Source: Tsukamurella asaccharolytica
GTDB taxonomy: Bacteria; Actinomycetota; Actinomycetes; Mycobacteriales; Mycobacteriaceae
Reading direction: 5' to 3'
Length of the DNA stretch: 64,000 nt
Assembly: GCF_007858435.1 (NCBI RefSeq)
Contig: NZ_VIGW01000005.1
Span: forward strand, 186,001 to 250,000
The notes below the pieces were generated by a model, which worked only from the letters and a program-made list of their open reading frames with translations, was not told the DNA's origin and did no database searches. Shown here one piece after another: positions 16,288 through 25,011 of this stretch (positions are counted from its first letter, which is position 1; the number at the start of each line of letters is the position of its first letter). The position numbers were made by a program, and so were the translations under genes.

Positions 16288-17847
16288 TCAGGCCCAGTTG
16301 AGTGTCCGCTCCACCGCGCGATTCCACTCGGCGTACAGGTGCTCGCGCTCCTCCTCCGGCATGGTCGGTAGCCAGCGCGCGTCCTCGGCCCAGTTGGTGC
16401 GGATCTCGTCCAGCGTCCAGACGCCGGTGGCGTATCCGGCGGCGTAGGCCGCGCCGAGCGCGGTCGTCTCGATGACGCGCGGCCGGATCACGGGGACGTT
16501 CAGCACGTCGGCCTGGAACTGCATCAGTGTGTCGTTGACGACCATGCCCCCGTCGACCCGCAGCTCCGTGAGCGGGATCCCGCTGTCGCCGTTCATCGCC
16601 TCGATCACCTCGCGCGACTGGTACGCGGTGGCCTCCAGGGCCGCCCGCGCGATGTGCCGCTTGTCCGAGAAGCGGGTCAGACCCACGATCACGCCGCGGG
16701 CATCCGGCCGCCAGCGCGGCGCGAACAGGCCGGAGAAGGCGGGCACCACGTAGACCCCGCCGTTGTCGGGGACGCCGGAAGCGAGTTCCTCGACCTCGGG
16801 CGCCGTGGAGATGATGCCGAGATTGTCGCGGAGCCACTGCACGAGAGAGCCGCTCACGGCGACGGAGCCCTCCAGTGCGTACACCGTGGCCTCGTCGCCG
16901 AGCTTGTAGCAGACCGTCGTGAGGAGGCCGTGCTCGCTGACGATCGGCCGCTCGCCGGTGTTCAGCAGCAGGAAATTGCCCGTGCCGTAGGTGTTCTTGG
17001 CCGAGCCCTCGTCGAGCGCGGCCTGGCCGAACATCGCGGCCTGCTGATCGCCCAGGATCCCGGCGATCGGCACGCCGCCGAAGACGCCGCGCTCGCGAAC
17101 CGTGCCGTAGACCTCGGCGCTGGAACGGATCTCGGGCAGCATCGCCATGGGGATCCCCATCGCCGCGCAGGTCGCGGGGTCCCAGGCGCCGTCCGCCAGG
17201 TTCATCAGCATCGTCCGCGAAGCGTTGGTGATGTCGGTGACGTGCAGCGGGCGGCCGGTGTCGCTGCGGGCGGAGGCGGCGCCGAAGTCGTCGTCCGTGG
17301 TCAGGTTCCACACCAGCCACGAGTCGATCGTGCCGGCGCACAGATCGCCGCGCTCGGCGCGCTCGCGGGCACCGTCGACGTGGTCGAGGATCCACGCGAT
17401 CTTGGGCCCCGAGAAGTAGGTGGACAGCGGCAGGCCGCACGAGGCGCGGAAGCGGTCGCGGTCCGGCTCGTCCAGGCCCACGGCGGCGAGCTCCTGGCAC
17501 AGCGCGTCGGTGCGCGTGTCCTGCCAGACGATCGCGTTGTGGATCGGCTCGCCCGTGGCGCGGTCCCACACCACGACGGTCTCGCGCTGGTTCGTGATGC
17601 CGACGGCCGCGATGTCGGTCGCGGTGAGGTCGGAGGCCGCGAGCGCCTCCGCGCACACCAGGCGCGTGTTCAGCCATATCTGCGTGGCGTCGTGCTCCAC
17701 CCAGCCGCCGCGTGGGAAGATCTGGTCGTGTTCCCGTTGTTCGGAGGCCACGATGGTCCCGTGCCGATCGAAGATGATGCACCGCGTGGAGCTGGTGCCC
17801 TGATCGATTGCGGCGACGAACTGCGGGTCGCGCGAGGAAAGAGCCAC
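16288..17847 (-). CDS. glpK: Glycerol kinase
   Basis: A 519-residue FGGY-family kinase making sn-glycerol 3-phosphate from glycerol and ATP. The N-terminal phosphate loop [10 protein letters not shown] (residues 13-22), GGWVEHD, the QRET motif and the [17 protein letters not shown] signature are all clear. The GTG start follows no strong ribosome site. It is divergent from glpD with a gap of only 27 bases, so the two catabolic genes are likely co-regulated from an overlapping promoter region. Glycerol enters here and passes to GlpD, then glycolysis. Confidence 0.95.
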   Translation of the reverse strand: MALSSRDPQFVAAIDQGTSSTRCIIFDRHGTIVASEQREHDQIFPRGGWVEHDATQIWLNTRLVCAEALAASDLTATDIAAVGITNQRETVVVWDRATGEPIHNAIVWQDTRTDALCQELAAVGLDEPDRDRFRASCGLPLSTYFSGPKIAWILDHVDGARERAERGDLCAGTIDSWLVWNLTTDDDFGAASARSDTGRPLHVTDITNASRTMLMNLADGAWDPATCAAMGIPMAMLPEIRSSAEVYGTVRERGVFGGVPIAGILGDQQAAMFGQAALDEGSAKNTYGTGNFLLLNTGERPIVSEHGLLTTVCYKLGDEATVYALEGSVAVSGSLVQWLRDNLGIISTAPEVEELASGVPDNGGVYVVPAFSGLFAPRWRPDARGVIVGLTRFSDKRHIARAALEATAYQSREVIEAMNGDSGIPLTELRVDGGMVVNDTLMQFQADVLNVPVIRPRVIETTALGAAYAAGYATGVWTLDEIRTNWAEDARWLPTMPEEEREHLYAEWNRAVERTLNWA

Positions 17848-17874
17848 GACCGAATACTGACATGGTGATCACTG

Positions 17875-19689
17875 ATGAACGCTGCCAACCCTGAAACCGC
17901 CACGACTCCGGGGACTTCCGGGGCGGCGTCCGCAGGTGTCGCGACCGCCGCATCACTGCTCTCGCCGGAGTACCGGTCGCAGGCCTGGGACCGCCTCGGC
18001 GCGGAGGAGTTCGACGTCGTCGTGATCGGTGGTGGCGTCGTCGGCGTGGGCTCGGCCCTCGACGCGGCCACCCGCGGCCTGAAGGTGGCGCTGGTCGAGG
18101 CCCGCGATTTCGCCTCGGGCACCAGCTCGCGCAGCTCGAAGATGTTCCACGGCGGCCTCCGCTACCTGGAGCAGCTGGAGTTCGGCCTGGTCCGCGAGGC
18201 ACTGCACGAGCGCGAGCTCTCGCTCTCGACGCTGGCTCCGCACCTGGTCAAGCCGCTGCCCTTCCTCGCGCCGCTCACCAAGCGCGTCTTCGAGCGGCCG
18301 TACATGGCGGCCGGAATGTTCCTCTACGACACCATGGGCGGTGCCAAGTCGGTCCCCGCGCAGAAGCACCTCACCCGTGCCGGGGCGCTGCGCCTCGCGC
18401 CGGGCCTCAAGCGCAGCGCGCTGGTCGGCGGTATCCGCTACTTCGACACCGTCGTCGACGACGCCCGGCACACCATGACGGTGGCCCGGACCGCCGCGCA
18501 CTACGGCGCCGTCGTCCGCACGTCGACGCAGGTCGTCGACTTCCTGCGGGAGGCCGACCGGGTTTGCGGCGTCGTGATCCGCGACAGCGAGACCGGTGCC
18601 ACCACCGAGGTCCGCTCCACGGTGGTCATCAACGCCACCGGCGTGTGGACCGACGAACTGCAGGCCCTCTCGCACCAGAAGGGCCGCTTCCGGGTGCGCG
18701 CGAGCAAGGGCGTGCACATCCTCGTGCCGCGCGACCGCATCGTCAGCGACGTGGCGCTGATCCTGCGGACGGAGAAGAGCGTCCTGTTCGTGATCCCGTG
18801 GGGAACCCACTGGATCATCGGCACCACCGATACCGACTGGAACCTGGACCTGGCGCACCCCGCGGCGACGGCGACGGACATCGACTACATCCTCGACCAC
18901 GTCAACAAGGTGCTCATCACCGAGCTGACGCGCGAAGACATCACCGGCGTCTACGCGGGCCTGCGCCCCCTGCTGGCGGGCGAGTCGGACGAGACGTCCA
19001 AGCTGTCGCGCGAGCACGCCGTGGCGGCGATCGCGCCCGGACTGGTGACGATCGCGGGCGGCAAGTACACCACCTACCGGGTGATGGGGTCGGACGCCGT
19101 CGACGCCGCGGAGGCGTACCTGCCGCACAAGATCCCGGCGTCCTGCACCGAGAAGGTTCCGCTGCTCGGCGCCGACGGGTACTACGCGCTGGCCAACCAG
19201 ACCACGTCGATCGCGCGCGAGCACGACGTCCACCCGCACCGCGTGACCCACCTGCTCGACCGGTACGGCTCGCTCATCGGCGACGTGCTCGCGCTCGCCG
19301 GGACCGACCGCGGCCTGCTGGAGCCGCTGGCCGGCGCCCCGCAGTACCTGCGGGTGGAGGCGTTGTACGCCGCGGCGGCCGAGGGTGCGCTGCATCTCGA
19401 GGACGTGCTGGCCCGCCGCACCCGCATCGCCATCGAGTACCCGGACCGCGGGCTCGAGGCGGCCGCCGAGGTCGCGGACCTCATCGCGCCCGTGCTCGGC
19501 TGGTCGGCCGCCGACATCGCGCGGGAACTCGAGAACTACGGCGCCCGCGTGGCCGCGGAGATCGAATCGCAGAACATGCCCGACGACGAGACGGCCGATG
19601 CGCTGCGCGCCGCGGCACCCGAGGCGCGGGGCGAGATCCTCGAACCCGTGCCGGTGCCGGGCGTCGAGCACGGGGCGTTCCGGCGTTAG
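17875..19689 (+). CDS. glpD: Glycerol-3-phosphate dehydrogenase, FAD-dependent aerobic
   Basis: 604 residues. The FAD-binding VIGGGVVGVGSALDAATRG begins near residue 50, and a long SSRSSKMFHGGLRYLEQLE segment follows, as in GlpD2 of mycobacteria. Mid-protein WIIGTTDTDW and a C-terminal accessory domain (to about residue 590) complete the aerobic GlpD. It oxidises glycerol 3-phosphate to dihydroxyacetone phosphate at the membrane, passing electrons to quinone. The N-terminal 38 residues before the fold are Ala/Thr/Ser-rich; no later in-frame start codon precedes the FAD motif, so ATG 17875 is retained. Confidence 0.93.
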   Translation: MNAANPETATTPGTSGAASAGVATAASLLSPEYRSQAWDRLGAEEFDVVVIGGGVVGVGSALDAATRGLKVALVEARDFASGTSSRSSKMFHGGLRYLEQLEFGLVREALHERELSLSTLAPHLVKPLPFLAPLTKRVFERPYMAAGMFLYDTMGGAKSVPAQKHLTRAGALRLAPGLKRSALVGGIRYFDTVVDDARHTMTVARTAAHYGAVVRTSTQVVDFLREADRVCGVVIRDSETGATTEVRSTVVINATGVWTDELQALSHQKGRFRVRASKGVHILVPRDRIVSDVALILRTEKSVLFVIPWGTHWIIGTTDTDWNLDLAHPAATATDIDYILDHVNKVLITELTREDITGVYAGLRPLLAGESDETSKLSREHAVAAIAPGLVTIAGGKYTTYRVMGSDAVDAAEAYLPHKIPASCTEKVPLLGADGYYALANQTTSIAREHDVHPHRVTHLLDRYGSLIGDVLALAGTDRGLLEPLAGAPQYLRVEALYAAAAEGALHLEDVLARRTRIAIEYPDRGLEAAAEVADLIAPVLGWSAADIARELENYGARVAAEIESQNMPDDETADALRAAAPEARGEILEPVPVPGVEHGAFRR

Positions 19690-19696
19690 CCGTGGG

Positions 19697-19716
19697 CCGT
19701 CCGTCCGTCCGTCCGT
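19697..19716. repeat. Five tandem CCGT units
   Basis: A perfect tetranucleotide repeat, eight bases after the glpD stop. An ACGGCT-c-AGCCGT hairpin follows at 19731-19743 and may help end glpD transcription. Such repeats can vary by slippage, but this one is intergenic. Confidence 0.6.
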
Positions 19717-19804
19717 CCCGCCTCGGCCAAACGGCTCAGCCGTCGCGCAGCGTTTCGGCCCTTCGGCGGATCCGGTGGCGCCCGGCGTGCGGCAGAGTCG
19801 CGTC

Positions 19805-20947
19805 ATGATCATGACGCGCGCGGATCGGGTCATGCTCGCCCTGGTCCTCGCTGGAGGGTGGGCGATCGGAACGACGATCTCCCTCATCGTCGATTCGTCC
19901 CTGCCGTCCCTGGTCCTGAACGCGGTGGCGTCCCTGGGGGGCGCCGTCACCGTGTGGGCGGAGATCCGCGGAGCGAACGCGGCATGGTCATGGGGTGGGG
20001 CAGCGGTCGCCGCCGTGGCGTTCACGGCGGCGGCCGCAGGTCCCTGGGGAACCCCGCTCTGGCTCGCCGGGGCGAGCTGGATCTTCGTGATCGTCGCGGG
20101 GATCACCGCCTCGTACGCGGACACCGCGCTCGACGGGGTCCTGGAACTGGCGGCGGGCGCGCTCGCGGTGCTCCCCATCATCCCGCTGGCGATCGACGAT
20201 CCCAGGCTGCTGGTGCTGGCGTTCCTCCTGACCGGAGCCGTGAACGCGGCCATCATGTTCGGGCACCGGCACCGGACGGCGGAACGACGACTCGAGGAGA
20301 CCCGCTTGGAGGTCCAGCTGACGGAGCGCAGGGCGATGGCGCGCGAACTGCACGACGTGATCGCGCACGAGGTGACGGGGATCGTGGTGCTGGCCCAGGC
20401 GGGGATCGCCGCGGGCGCGGATTCCAGCGGCACGCTCGCGCGGATCGAGCGCAGTGGCGCCCGTGCCCTCGCGGACATCCGCGCCATGGTCGGGACCCTG
20501 CGGGAGCCGACGGACGCTCCGGCGCCGCTCGCCCCGTCGGCGTCCGCCTCCTTCGGCTTGCGGGCCGCACTGGCGGAGCTCGCCCGGAACGGCCCCGGGG
20601 AGCGGATCACGGTGACGGTCGATCCTGCGGCCGACGGCGAGGACGTCCCCGACCTCGTCCGCCTGGTCGCGCACCGCGTGGTCAGCGAGGGCGTGACCAA
20701 CGCCCGCCGGCACGCGCCGGGCGGGAGCCTGCGGATCACCGTCGGGCGGAGCGCGCGGGACATCCGGGTCGACGTGGCCGACGACGGCCCGGCCGACGGA
20801 GGCGTGCCGGGCCCCGGGCCGGGGGGAGGCACGGGTCTGGTGGGCCTGACGGAGCGCGCGGCCACCGTCGGGGGCGAGGTCGCGTACGGACCCGACGGGA
20901 ACGGCTGGCGTCTCACCGCGACCCTGCCGATGCACGGGGTGCGCTGA
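19805..20947 (+). CDS. Sensor histidine kinase, NarL/DesK type
   Basis: 380 residues. About four to five hydrophobic helices fill residues 9-155, followed by a HisKA_3 dimerisation domain with phosphoacceptor His183 in ARELHDVIAHEV, and an HATPase_c domain (residues 285-378) with VADDGP and GTGLVGLTER boxes. There is no extracytoplasmic sensor domain, so the signal is probably sensed in or at the membrane, as in DesK-like kinases. The response regulator follows one base after its stop. Two nearby ATGs exist; the first is used, without a strong ribosome site. Confidence 0.88.
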   Translation: MIMTRADRVMLALVLAGGWAIGTTISLIVDSSLPSLVLNAVASLGGAVTVWAEIRGANAAWSWGGAAVAAVAFTAAAAGPWGTPLWLAGASWIFVIVAGITASYADTALDGVLELAAGALAVLPIIPLAIDDPRLLVLAFLLTGAVNAAIMFGHRHRTAERRLEETRLEVQLTERRAMARELHDVIAHEVTGIVVLAQAGIAAGADSSGTLARIERSGARALADIRAMVGTLREPTDAPAPLAPSASASFGLRAALAELARNGPGERITVTVDPAADGEDVPDLVRLVAHRVVSEGVTNARRHAPGGSLRITVGRSARDIRVDVADDGPADGGVPGPGPGGGTGLVGLTERAATVGGEVAYGPDGNGWRLTATLPMHGVR

Positions 20948-20948
20948 G

Positions 20949-21593
20949 GTGACGATCAGGGTGGTGCTCGCGGACGATCAGGAGATGGTCCGGATCGGGT
21001 TCGCGATGATCCTCGGCGCGGCGCCCGACATGGCGGTGGTGGGACAGGCGTCCGACGGTGTGGAGGCGGTCTCGGTGATCGCCGAGACCCGCCCCGACGT
21101 GGCTCTGCTCGACATCCGGATGCCGCTGCTCGATGGCATCGAAGTGTGCCGGCGCGTCATCGACTCGCCGACGCGGATCGTGATCGTCACGACGTTCGGC
21201 GAGCCCGACTACGTCGACGCGGCGCTCGGGGCGGGCGCCTCGGGCTTCCTGCTCAAGGACGCCGGCCCGGACCTGCTGATCGCCGCGGTCCGCGCCGCCG
21301 CGACGGGGGACGCCCTGATCAGCCCGGAACTGACCGTCGACCTGCTGGCGCGGAGCCGGGCGTCCGGACGCCGCGACGCCGCGGCCGCGGTGGCTCTCGC
21401 GGAGTTGACGGCACGCGAGCGGGAGGTGGCGCAGTGCGTGGCCCGCGGACGCACGAACGCCGAGATCGCCGACGAACTGGTGATCAGCCTGGGCACGGTC
21501 AAGACGCACCTCGGGGCGATCACCCGCCGATTGGGGGCGCGCAACCGGGTCGAGGTCGCCGCGGCGATGTGGGCCGCGGGAGAGATGGACTGA
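20949..21593 (+). CDS. Response regulator, NarL/LuxR family
   Basis: 214 residues: a receiver domain (1-120) with Asp9, Asp10 and phosphoacceptor Asp55 (VALLDIRMP), Thr near 84 and Lys near 104 (LLKDAG), then a LuxR-type helix-turn-helix (about 150-205: LTAREREVAQCVARGRTNAE). It is the partner of the kinase immediately upstream, sharing an operon with a single base between genes. The GTG start is fixed by that junction. Targets are unknown; the convergent lipoprotein and DHA2 exporter next door are plausible candidates by proximity only. Confidence 0.9.
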   Translation: MTIRVVLADDQEMVRIGFAMILGAAPDMAVVGQASDGVEAVSVIAETRPDVALLDIRMPLLDGIEVCRRVIDSPTRIVIVTTFGEPDYVDAALGAGASGFLLKDAGPDLLIAAVRAAATGDALISPELTVDLLARSRASGRRDAAAAVALAELTAREREVAQCVARGRTNAEIADELVISLGTVKTHLGAITRRLGARNRVEVAAAMWAAGEMD

Positions 21594-21597
21594 AGGC

Positions 21598-22137
21598 TCA
21601 GCGGGCGGTCGGCGCGCCGGACGGCGCGGCGCTCGCAGAGCGGGGCGCGATCGGGGTGGGTGCGGCACTCGACGAGCTGCCCGCGGGTGTGAGGACGAAG
21701 GTCCACGCACGGTTGTTGTCGGGGTCGGTGAGCACCAGCTCGGTGCCGTTGCGCGACCAGATGCGCTCGCCCTTGAGCGCCTCGCTGATCGCGGTCTGCG
21801 TGCCCTTGGGGTCCGGGCAGTAGCGCTGGGTGGCCGCGAGGCCGGCACCGAAGTCGACCCGGTCGGCGGTGTTCAGCGCGGTGGCGCTGCCGGTGAGCGA
21901 GTTGCAGGAGTCGTTGCCCGAGATGTTCGAGCCCTGCACCCAGAACCAGGCCTTCGGATCCGACTTCAGGCGCCACTGCGAGCCCACGAGGGCGGGCTTC
22001 GCCGACGCCGACGAAGCGGACGGGGCGCCGCTCGCGGAGGTGGCGGGATTCGCCCCGGCGGAGGCGGCGCACCCGGCCGTGAGGAGCGCGGCACCCGCGA
22101 GCAGCGGAAGGGCGAGAGAGGCGGCGTTACGCGTCAT
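21598..22137 (-). CDS. Lipoprotein with META/HslJ-like domain
   Basis: 179 residues. A lipoprotein signal peptide ends in the lipobox LTAGC, with Cys23 as the lipidated residue. An Ala/Ser-rich linker follows, then a META-like domain with SGNDSCNSLTGSA (the GxxxCNxxxG hallmark) and a second cysteine in RYCPDP that may pair with it. The C-terminal tail is low complexity. META-domain lipoproteins are envelope proteins of unknown biochemical role. It follows the DHA2 exporter by 50 bases on the same strand. A CATAAT hexamer seven bases before the ATG and the lack of a ribosome site suggest a leaderless promoter of its own. Confidence 0.8.
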   Translation of the reverse strand: MTRNAASLALPLLAGAALLTAGCAASAGANPATSASGAPSASSASAKPALVGSQWRLKSDPKAWFWVQGSNISGNDSCNSLTGSATALNTADRVDFGAGLAATQRYCPDPKGTQTAISEALKGERIWSRNGTELVLTDPDNNRAWTFVLTPAGSSSSAAPTPIAPRSASAAPSGAPTAR

Positions 22138-22144
22138 GTACGCG

Positions 22145-22150
22145 ATTATG
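22145..22150 (-). promoter_or_regulatory. Candidate -10 box (CATAAT) for the META lipoprotein
   Basis: Five of six bases match TATAAT, and it lies seven bases before the ATG at 22137 with no ribosome site. Confidence 0.35.
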
Positions 22151-22187
22151 CCGCCTCACCCGCCCCTTGCGCACCTTCAGTTACACC

Positions 22188-23747
22188 TCAGTTGGTCTTG
22201 GTGAGGCTGACCGTGCCCTCAGTGGCCCCGTCCGCGGCGTCGGATCCCAGGTCGAGCGTGGTGCGCAGCGGCTTGTTCGGCAGCAGGGCGACCGCGATCA
22301 GCGTGATGATCGCGCAGGCCGTCGCCACCAGGAAGATCCGGCCGGTCGCATCGCCGAACGCGGCATTGGTGATCTCCACGAACAGCGGGTTGTGCGGGTC
22401 GGGCAGCACGCGGTGCTCGATCGCCCCGGCCTTCACCAACTCGGTGACGCGCGCGGTGAGGATCGCGCCGAGCGCGGAGACGCCGATCGCGCCGCCGAAG
22501 GTGCGGAAGAAGGCGACCGAGCTCGACGCCGCACCGATGTTCTGCACGCTGACGGTGTTCTGCACGGCGAGCACCAGGTTCTGCATCAGCGCGCCGAGGC
22601 CGAAGCCCATGATCGCGATGTACACCTGCACCTGCCAGATCGGCGTGAGGTGATCGATCGTGCTGAGCAGGGCGAAGCCGCCGACCATGATGATCGCGCC
22701 GCCGACGACGAACTGCTTCCACTTGCCGAACCGGGTGATCAGCTGGCCGGACGCGATGGAGGAGATCAGCATGCCGGCGACCATCGGAATCGTGAGGACG
22801 CCCGCCATCGTCGGGCTGTAGCCGCGCGAGTTCTGGAAGTAGAGGCCCAGGAAGGACATGGCGCCGAACATGCCGACGCCGACGGCGATCGAGGCGATGA
22901 TCGCGAGCGCCGTGGTGCGTTCGGTGATGATGCCGATCGGGATGATCGGATCCTTCGCGCGCAACTCGACCAGGACCGTCGCGACGAGCAGCGCGATGCC
23001 GACGATCAGGTACACCGCCGACGAGGTGGAGACCCAGCTGTAGTTCTTGCCGGCGAAGGACACCCAGATGAGCAGCACGGACACGCCCGCGGTCAGCAGC
23101 ATCGCGCCGAGCCAGTCGATGGAGACGTCGTCCTTGCGGGTGGACGGCAGGTGCAGCGTGCGCTGGATGAGGATCAGTGCGCCGACGGCGAGGGGGACGC
23201 TGACGTAGAAGCACCAGCGCCAACCGATGTGGTCGGTGATGACACCGCCCAGGATCGGGCCGCCCGCCATCGAGACACCCATGACGGCACCCATGTAGCC
23301 GGAGTACCTGCCGCGTTCGCGCGGTGGGACGATGCTGCCGATGATGGCGACGACGAGGGCGGTGAGGCCGCCCATGCCGATGCCCTGGATCACCCGGGCG
23401 ACGAGCAGGACCTCGACGTTCGGCGTGGCGCCGGCGAGGATGGAGCCGGCCACGAAGATGACGATCGCGGACTGGACGAGGACCTTCTTGTTGAACAGGT
23501 CGGCGAGCTTGCCCCAGATCGGGGTGGAGGCGGCGTTCGCCAGCAGGGCGGTGGTGATCACCCAGGAGAACACCGTGGTGGAGGCGCCGAGGTCGGAGAT
23601 GATCCGTGGGAGCGCGGTGGACACCACGGTGGTGCTGAGGAGGGCGGTGAACAGGGCGGCGAGCAGCCCCGCCATGACCTCGAGGATCTCCCGGTGGGTC
23701 ATGGGGGCTGCGGACTGTGGTGGTGTCTCCACCGTGGTCTCGGACAT
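22188..23747 (-). CDS. MFS drug exporter, DHA2 (14-TM) family
   Basis: 519 residues with about 14 hydrophobic helices. Family motifs include the loop WGKLADLFNKKVLVQ (motif A-like) after helix 2, the RVIQGIGMGGLTALV stretch in helix 4, and GPILGGVITDHIGWRW in helix 5 (motif C, typical of antiporters). DHA2 members expel drugs, dyes or lipophilic compounds using the proton gradient. The start is ATG 23747 with a GAAGG ribosome site; the upstream in-frame extension is unlikely because it covers the promoter region. It lies upstream of the META lipoprotein. Confidence 0.9.
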   Translation of the reverse strand: MSETTVETPPQSAAPMTHREILEVMAGLLAALFTALLSTTVVSTALPRIISDLGASTTVFSWVITTALLANAASTPIWGKLADLFNKKVLVQSAIVIFVAGSILAGATPNVEVLLVARVIQGIGMGGLTALVVAIIGSIVPPRERGRYSGYMGAVMGVSMAGGPILGGVITDHIGWRWCFYVSVPLAVGALILIQRTLHLPSTRKDDVSIDWLGAMLLTAGVSVLLIWVSFAGKNYSWVSTSSAVYLIVGIALLVATVLVELRAKDPIIPIGIITERTTALAIIASIAVGVGMFGAMSFLGLYFQNSRGYSPTMAGVLTIPMVAGMLISSIASGQLITRFGKWKQFVVGGAIIMVGGFALLSTIDHLTPIWQVQVYIAIMGFGLGALMQNLVLAVQNTVSVQNIGAASSSVAFFRTFGGAIGVSALGAILTARVTELVKAGAIEHRVLPDPHNPLFVEITNAAFGDATGRIFLVATACAIITLIAVALLPNKPLRTTLDLGSDAADGATEGTVSLTKTN

Positions 23748-23763
23748 CGGACCTTCTTTCCAA

Positions 23764-23791
23764 GATCTAAGCAATAACGTGCAGGGTGCAA
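23764..23791 (-). promoter_or_regulatory. Candidate promoter of the DHA2 exporter gene
   Basis: On the minus strand, TTGCAC (23791-23786) and TAGATC (23769-23764) are separated by 16 bases, upstream of the ribosome site. Confidence 0.3.
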
Positions 23792-23862
23792 CTGTAACTT
23801 CTGCGAAGATATTCCGCCACCCGATTGTCCTGTGACCCGGCTCGCATAGGTGGAACATGTTC

Positions 23863-23868
23863 TAGATT
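23863..23868 (+). promoter_or_regulatory. Candidate -10 box (TAGATT) for the SRPBCC gene
   Basis: Lies seven bases before the ATG at 23876, implying leaderless transcription. It follows directly after a small GAACATGTTC palindrome (23853-23862). Confidence 0.35.
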
Positions 23869-23875
23869 GGGTGGT

Positions 23876-24319
23876 ATGGCGTTCACCATCGATCACACCC
23901 GCGAGATCGCAGCCCCGCCCGCGCTCGTCTGGCAGGCGCTCACCGACTTCGCCGCCTACGGGCAGTGGAACCCCTTCGCCGTCGAGGCGACCTGTGACCT
24001 GAGGCCCGGCGGCGCGATCACGATGCGGGTGGCCCTGCTCCCGCCGACGGTGATGACGCAGAAGGAGTACATCGTCTCCGTCGACGAGGGCCGCGGGTTC
24101 GCGTACGCCATGAAGCCCGCACCCGCGGGGCTGCTGCGCAGCATCCGCGAGCAGGACATCGTCGACCTCGGGAGCGGCAGATCGCGCTACACGTCGCACT
24201 TCCAGCTCGACGGCCCGCTCTCGCCCGTCGTCGGCGCGCTTCTCGGCGGTCACTTGCGCCGCGGCTTCGACGGCAACGTCGACGGGCTCGTCCGGCAGGC
24301 GGAGAAGCTCGCCGGCTGA
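23876..24319 (+). CDS. SRPBCC (START-like) family protein
   Basis: 147 residues beginning AFTIDHTREIAAPPALVWQALTDFAAYGQWNPF in style, the classic SRPBCC/polyketide-cyclase opening (beta strand, then the V-W-LTDF-Y-WNPF segment). The fold forms a deep hydrophobic pocket that binds lipophilic ligands. Function is unassigned. It is divergent from the DHA2 exporter, 128 bases away, so the pair might share a hydrophobic ligand; this is speculative. The start is chosen at the fold boundary and by the TAGATT box. Confidence 0.75.
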   Translation: MAFTIDHTREIAAPPALVWQALTDFAAYGQWNPFAVEATCDLRPGGAITMRVALLPPTVMTQKEYIVSVDEGRGFAYAMKPAPAGLLRSIREQDIVDLGSGRSRYTSHFQLDGPLSPVVGALLGGHLRRGFDGNVDGLVRQAEKLAG

Positions 24320-24332
24320 GCCGCCGCGCGGG

Positions 24333-24548
24333 TCAGCCGGCGCCGTCCATCCGGAAGCCGATCTTCAGCGTCACCTGGGTGTGCGCGACTGCGCCGTCCT
24401 CGATGTAGCCGCGGGTGGAGACCACCTCGAACCACTCCAGGTTCCGCATCGTCTGCGCGGCGCGGTCGACCGCGTTCGCGACGGCTGCGTCGTACCCCTC
24501 GGGGGAGGTGCCGACGACTTCGATCACTCGGTACACGTTGTTCGTCAT
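24333..24548 (-). CDS. Dodecin (flavin-binding dodecamer)
   Basis: 71 residues, the normal dodecin length. The N-terminal NNVYRVIEVVGTSPEGYD, Trp39 in NLEWFEV (the residue stacking on flavin in dodecins), and the final VTLKIGFRMD strand match the family closely. Dodecins form hollow 12-mers that store or buffer riboflavin, FMN or CoA in the cytosol. The ATG at 24548 gives the normal family length; upstream reading is unrelated sequence. It is convergent with the SRPBCC gene and upstream of it lies the thioesterase gene on the same strand. Confidence 0.92.
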   Translation of the reverse strand: MTNNVYRVIEVVGTSPEGYDAAVANAVDRAAQTMRNLEWFEVVSTRGYIEDGAVAHTQVTLKIGFRMDGAG

Positions 24549-24600
24549 AGGTTCCATACTCCGCTTCCCGAGCGCCCGGGGCGGCGGAACGGCGAGGTCG

Positions 24601-24987
24601 CTAGCGCGCGCGGACGCGGCGGGTGAACCGCGCCGTGGCACGGGCGACCACCTGGTCGTCGGAGTCGGTGACCCGGATGACGAAGATGTCCTCCTTGGGG
24701 AGCCGGTCGCCGATGCTCGCCTCCGCGCGGAGGGCGTCGCCGAGCCGGGTGGGGCGCAGGTAGTCGATGTGGATCGCGCTGGCGACCCCGGTGTGCTCGT
24801 CGTCGTTCGCCGCAGCCGCGACCGCGGTTCCGACGAGCGCGAAGACGAAGGCGCCGTGGGTGGTCTCGTGCGGGTTCAGGTGGTCCTCGCGGACCGTCGC
24901 CGTCGATACCGCGCGGCCGCCGCCGTGTCCGGTCACCTCGATCCCGAGAAACTGCGCGTACCGATCCACGGGCTGCGGGGTGCTCAT
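24601..24987 (-). CDS. PaaI-type hotdog-fold acyl-CoA thioesterase
   Basis: 128 residues with the hotdog signature HLNPHETTHGAFVFALVGTA (about residues 37-56), where the N-P-T-HGG-like segment carries the catalytic Asn/His environment of PaaI thioesterases, followed by IDYLRPTRLGD. It likely hydrolyses a small or aromatic acyl-CoA. It lies between lhr and dodecin on the same strand, 24 bases downstream of the lhr stop region, possibly co-transcribed with lhr. Substrate is unknown. Confidence 0.82.
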   Translation of the reverse strand: MSTPQPVDRYAQFLGIEVTGHGGGRAVSTATVREDHLNPHETTHGAFVFALVGTAVAAAANDDEHTGVASAIHIDYLRPTRLGDALRAEASIGDRLPKEDIFVIRVTDSDDQVVARATARFTRRVRAR

Positions 24988-25011
24988 CGTTCCATCATCG
25001 CCGATCGCGTA

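Noticed and set aside
17953-20916. Minus-strand open frame of nearly 1000 codons
   Set aside because: Antisense to glpD and the NarL-type kinase; composition is Arg/Ser/Pro noise with no family motif.
22167-23777. Plus-strand open frame opposite the DHA2 exporter, rich in Asp, Arg and His
   Set aside because: Mirror of transmembrane codons; the minus-strand protein has full MFS motifs.
23853-23862. GAACATGTTC as a LexA/SOS box
   Set aside because: Actinobacterial SOS boxes have GAAC and GTTC separated by a longer spacer with CG flanks; a bare 10-bp palindrome before an SRPBCC gene is not enough.
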